Assembly: GCA_035533375.1 (NCBI GenBank) | Contig: DATLTV010000030.1 | Coordinates: 1 to 12,713, forward strand | Reading direction: 5' to 3' | DNA length: 12,713 nucleotides | Source of the DNA: DATLTV01 sp035533375 | GTDB lineage: Bacteria; Patescibacteriota; Minisyncoccia; UBA6257; 2-01-FULL-56-20 | Translations under genes and position numbers: made by a program | Notes under the pieces: model-generated | The model's database searches: none | Told to the model about the DNA's origin: nothing | The model's input: the letters and a program-made list of their open reading frames with translations, nothing else | Shown: in pieces, positions 11,938 through 12,713 of the stretch | Position numbering within the stretch: the first letter of the stretch is position 1 | How the letters are laid out: each line of letters starts with the position of its first letter

Positions 11938-12659
11938 TGCCCGGAGAATTCGGAGAGTTCCGTTCGTATCGCGCGATTCTCGACGAAAAGAAGAAAGCGA
12001 TTCAGAAACGCCTGTCCGACGCTCCGCCGACCGTGGTTCTTTCGCGGCCGGAAGGAGTGTATCTTTTCGCAAGAGAGCTTGCGAAGATCCACTCGACGAT
12101 CGTGCTTGCCGGCGCCGGAGAGACGTTCAACTCCATCGCCGACTTTTTCAGAGGCCGCGTGAGCGATCTCGTATTGGGCTGGGGGCATAATGTCCCCCGC
12201 GCCGATGTCGAGGGGAATCTTCTCCTGCCCGCCGTGTTTCACGGCAATCTCGAAGCTTCCGGCAGCATCGCTGTGGCGGATATCGTGATCGTCGAACTCG
12301 GGAACAGTGAGGAGAAAGACTATATCGCCAGGGTCGATTTCCTGGGGAAAGTGCAGGAATTCCGGAAGCGCATGGTGGTCGTGAACTACCGCGCGAAGGA
12401 TGAGCCCGTGGACGAGGAAGGCGACGATGGCGCTGATGCCGGCGACGACACCGTGAAGGAAGGCATGCGGCCGGATACGCGAGAACAGCTTGCGAAGCTC
12501 AACGTGGCATCGCCCGATGCTCTCGAACATCAGGATGATCCGAAGTGCGCCAGGGAATTTCTGAACGGCCTCAAGGCCAACTATCCCGGCCGTAAGGGAT
12601 TTCTGCGGCGAGATCTCCTGCAGAACAAAAGCTATTCGTGGATATACGAAATATTGTAA
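11937..12659 (+). CDS. prcA: Divergent proteasome alpha subunit, PrcA-like
   Basis: The 240-residue protein lacks an N-terminal catalytic Thr and lies directly after the beta subunit, overlapping its stop by one base (TGATG). Its order of elements follows bacterial PrcA: an N-terminal charged helix (~9-27, the H0 position), a strand TVVLSRPEGVYLFAR (32-46), LAGAGETFNSIADFFRG (57-73) parallel to PrcA's AAAGKFNEFDNLRRG, then a strand and PRADVEG (87-93) parallel to RRDVTG, and a further core to ~152. Alpha rings gate entry and dock the ATPase. Residues 155-172 are a highly acidic insertion, and the C-terminal ~70 residues, including GRKGFLRRDLL, are hard to align. A GGGGAGGAG stretch in the end of the beta gene (about 11920-11929) serves as ribosome site. 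The assignment rests on pattern and position, not a search. Confidence 0.65.
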   Translation: MPGEFGEFRSYRAILDEKKKAIQKRLSDAPPTVVLSRPEGVYLFARELAKIHSTIVLAGAGETFNSIADFFRGRVSDLVLGWGHNVPRADVEGNLLLPAVFHGNLEASGSIAVADIVIVELGNSEEKDYIARVDFLGKVQEFRKRMVVVNYRAKDEPVDEEGDDGADAGDDTVKEGMRPDTREQLAKLNVASPDALEHQDDPKCAREFLNGLKANYPGRKGFLRRDLLQNKSYSWIYEIL

Positions 12660-12713
12660 CGATCGAGCCCTCCCGATTTTTGCCGAGCAAAAGTCAGGCG
12701 GACAAGCCCCCTT

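Noticed and set aside
11311..12072. 253-residue minus-strand frame, and 11886-12530 minus
   Set aside because: Both are antisense to the proteasome-like pair, which has ribosome sites, overlap coupling and catalytic motifs.

Overview
The window looks like a piece of chromosome from an uncultured bacterium, most likely of the Candidate Phyla Radiation (Patescibacteria, Parcubacteria-like). This is inference: gene order is loose, genes are compact, proteins are divergent, and the RmuC, DsbB and VKOR-type thioredoxin proteins resemble those of that group as I know them. No rRNA, tRNA, CRISPR array, transposase or phage gene is visible.

Layout. Positions 1-615 (minus) hold the start of rmuC. A fatty-acid-hydroxylase-superfamily membrane protein (817-1584, plus), an RRM RNA-binding protein (1724-2053, minus) and a second, different hydroxylase-superfamily protein (2564-3451, plus) follow. 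Next come a small unknown protein (3556-3804, plus), a membrane-anchored FAM173-like methyltransferase (3893-4408, minus) and an exported-looking protein with a calcium-loop motif (4604-5140, plus). A thiol-redox pair on the minus strand is VKOR-type thioredoxin (5812-6201) then DsbB (5178-5744). A gene-free stretch with a striking inverted 11-bp repeat array precedes a thymidylate kinase (6723-7406, plus). After a cluster of palindromic repeats come a SAMHD1-like HD phosphohydrolase (7656-9011, minus), a DUF4406/deoxyribosyltransferase-like protein (9134-9589, plus) and gatB (9651-11069, plus).

The window ends with its most interesting locus: a two-gene operon (11230-12659) that reads as a divergent bacterial 20S proteasome. 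The beta subunit has a propeptide ending in His-Gly before the catalytic Thr, with Asp and Lys partners in place. It overlaps by one base an alpha-like subunit, the same beta-then-alpha order as actinobacterial prcB-prcA. No Pup, Dop or ATPase gene lies in the window.

Working relationships. The Trx/DsbB pair probably forms an oxidative folding system for extracytoplasmic proteins. The kinase, the HD hydrolase and the deoxyribosyltransferase-like protein could together tune (deoxy)nucleotide pools. Expression signals fall into two classes: genes with a good Shine-Dalgarno and a short leader, and genes whose -10 box lies only 6-9 nt upstream of the ATG and which are probably read from leaderless mRNA. 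Strong intrinsic terminators close most plus-strand genes, some overlapping the stop codon.
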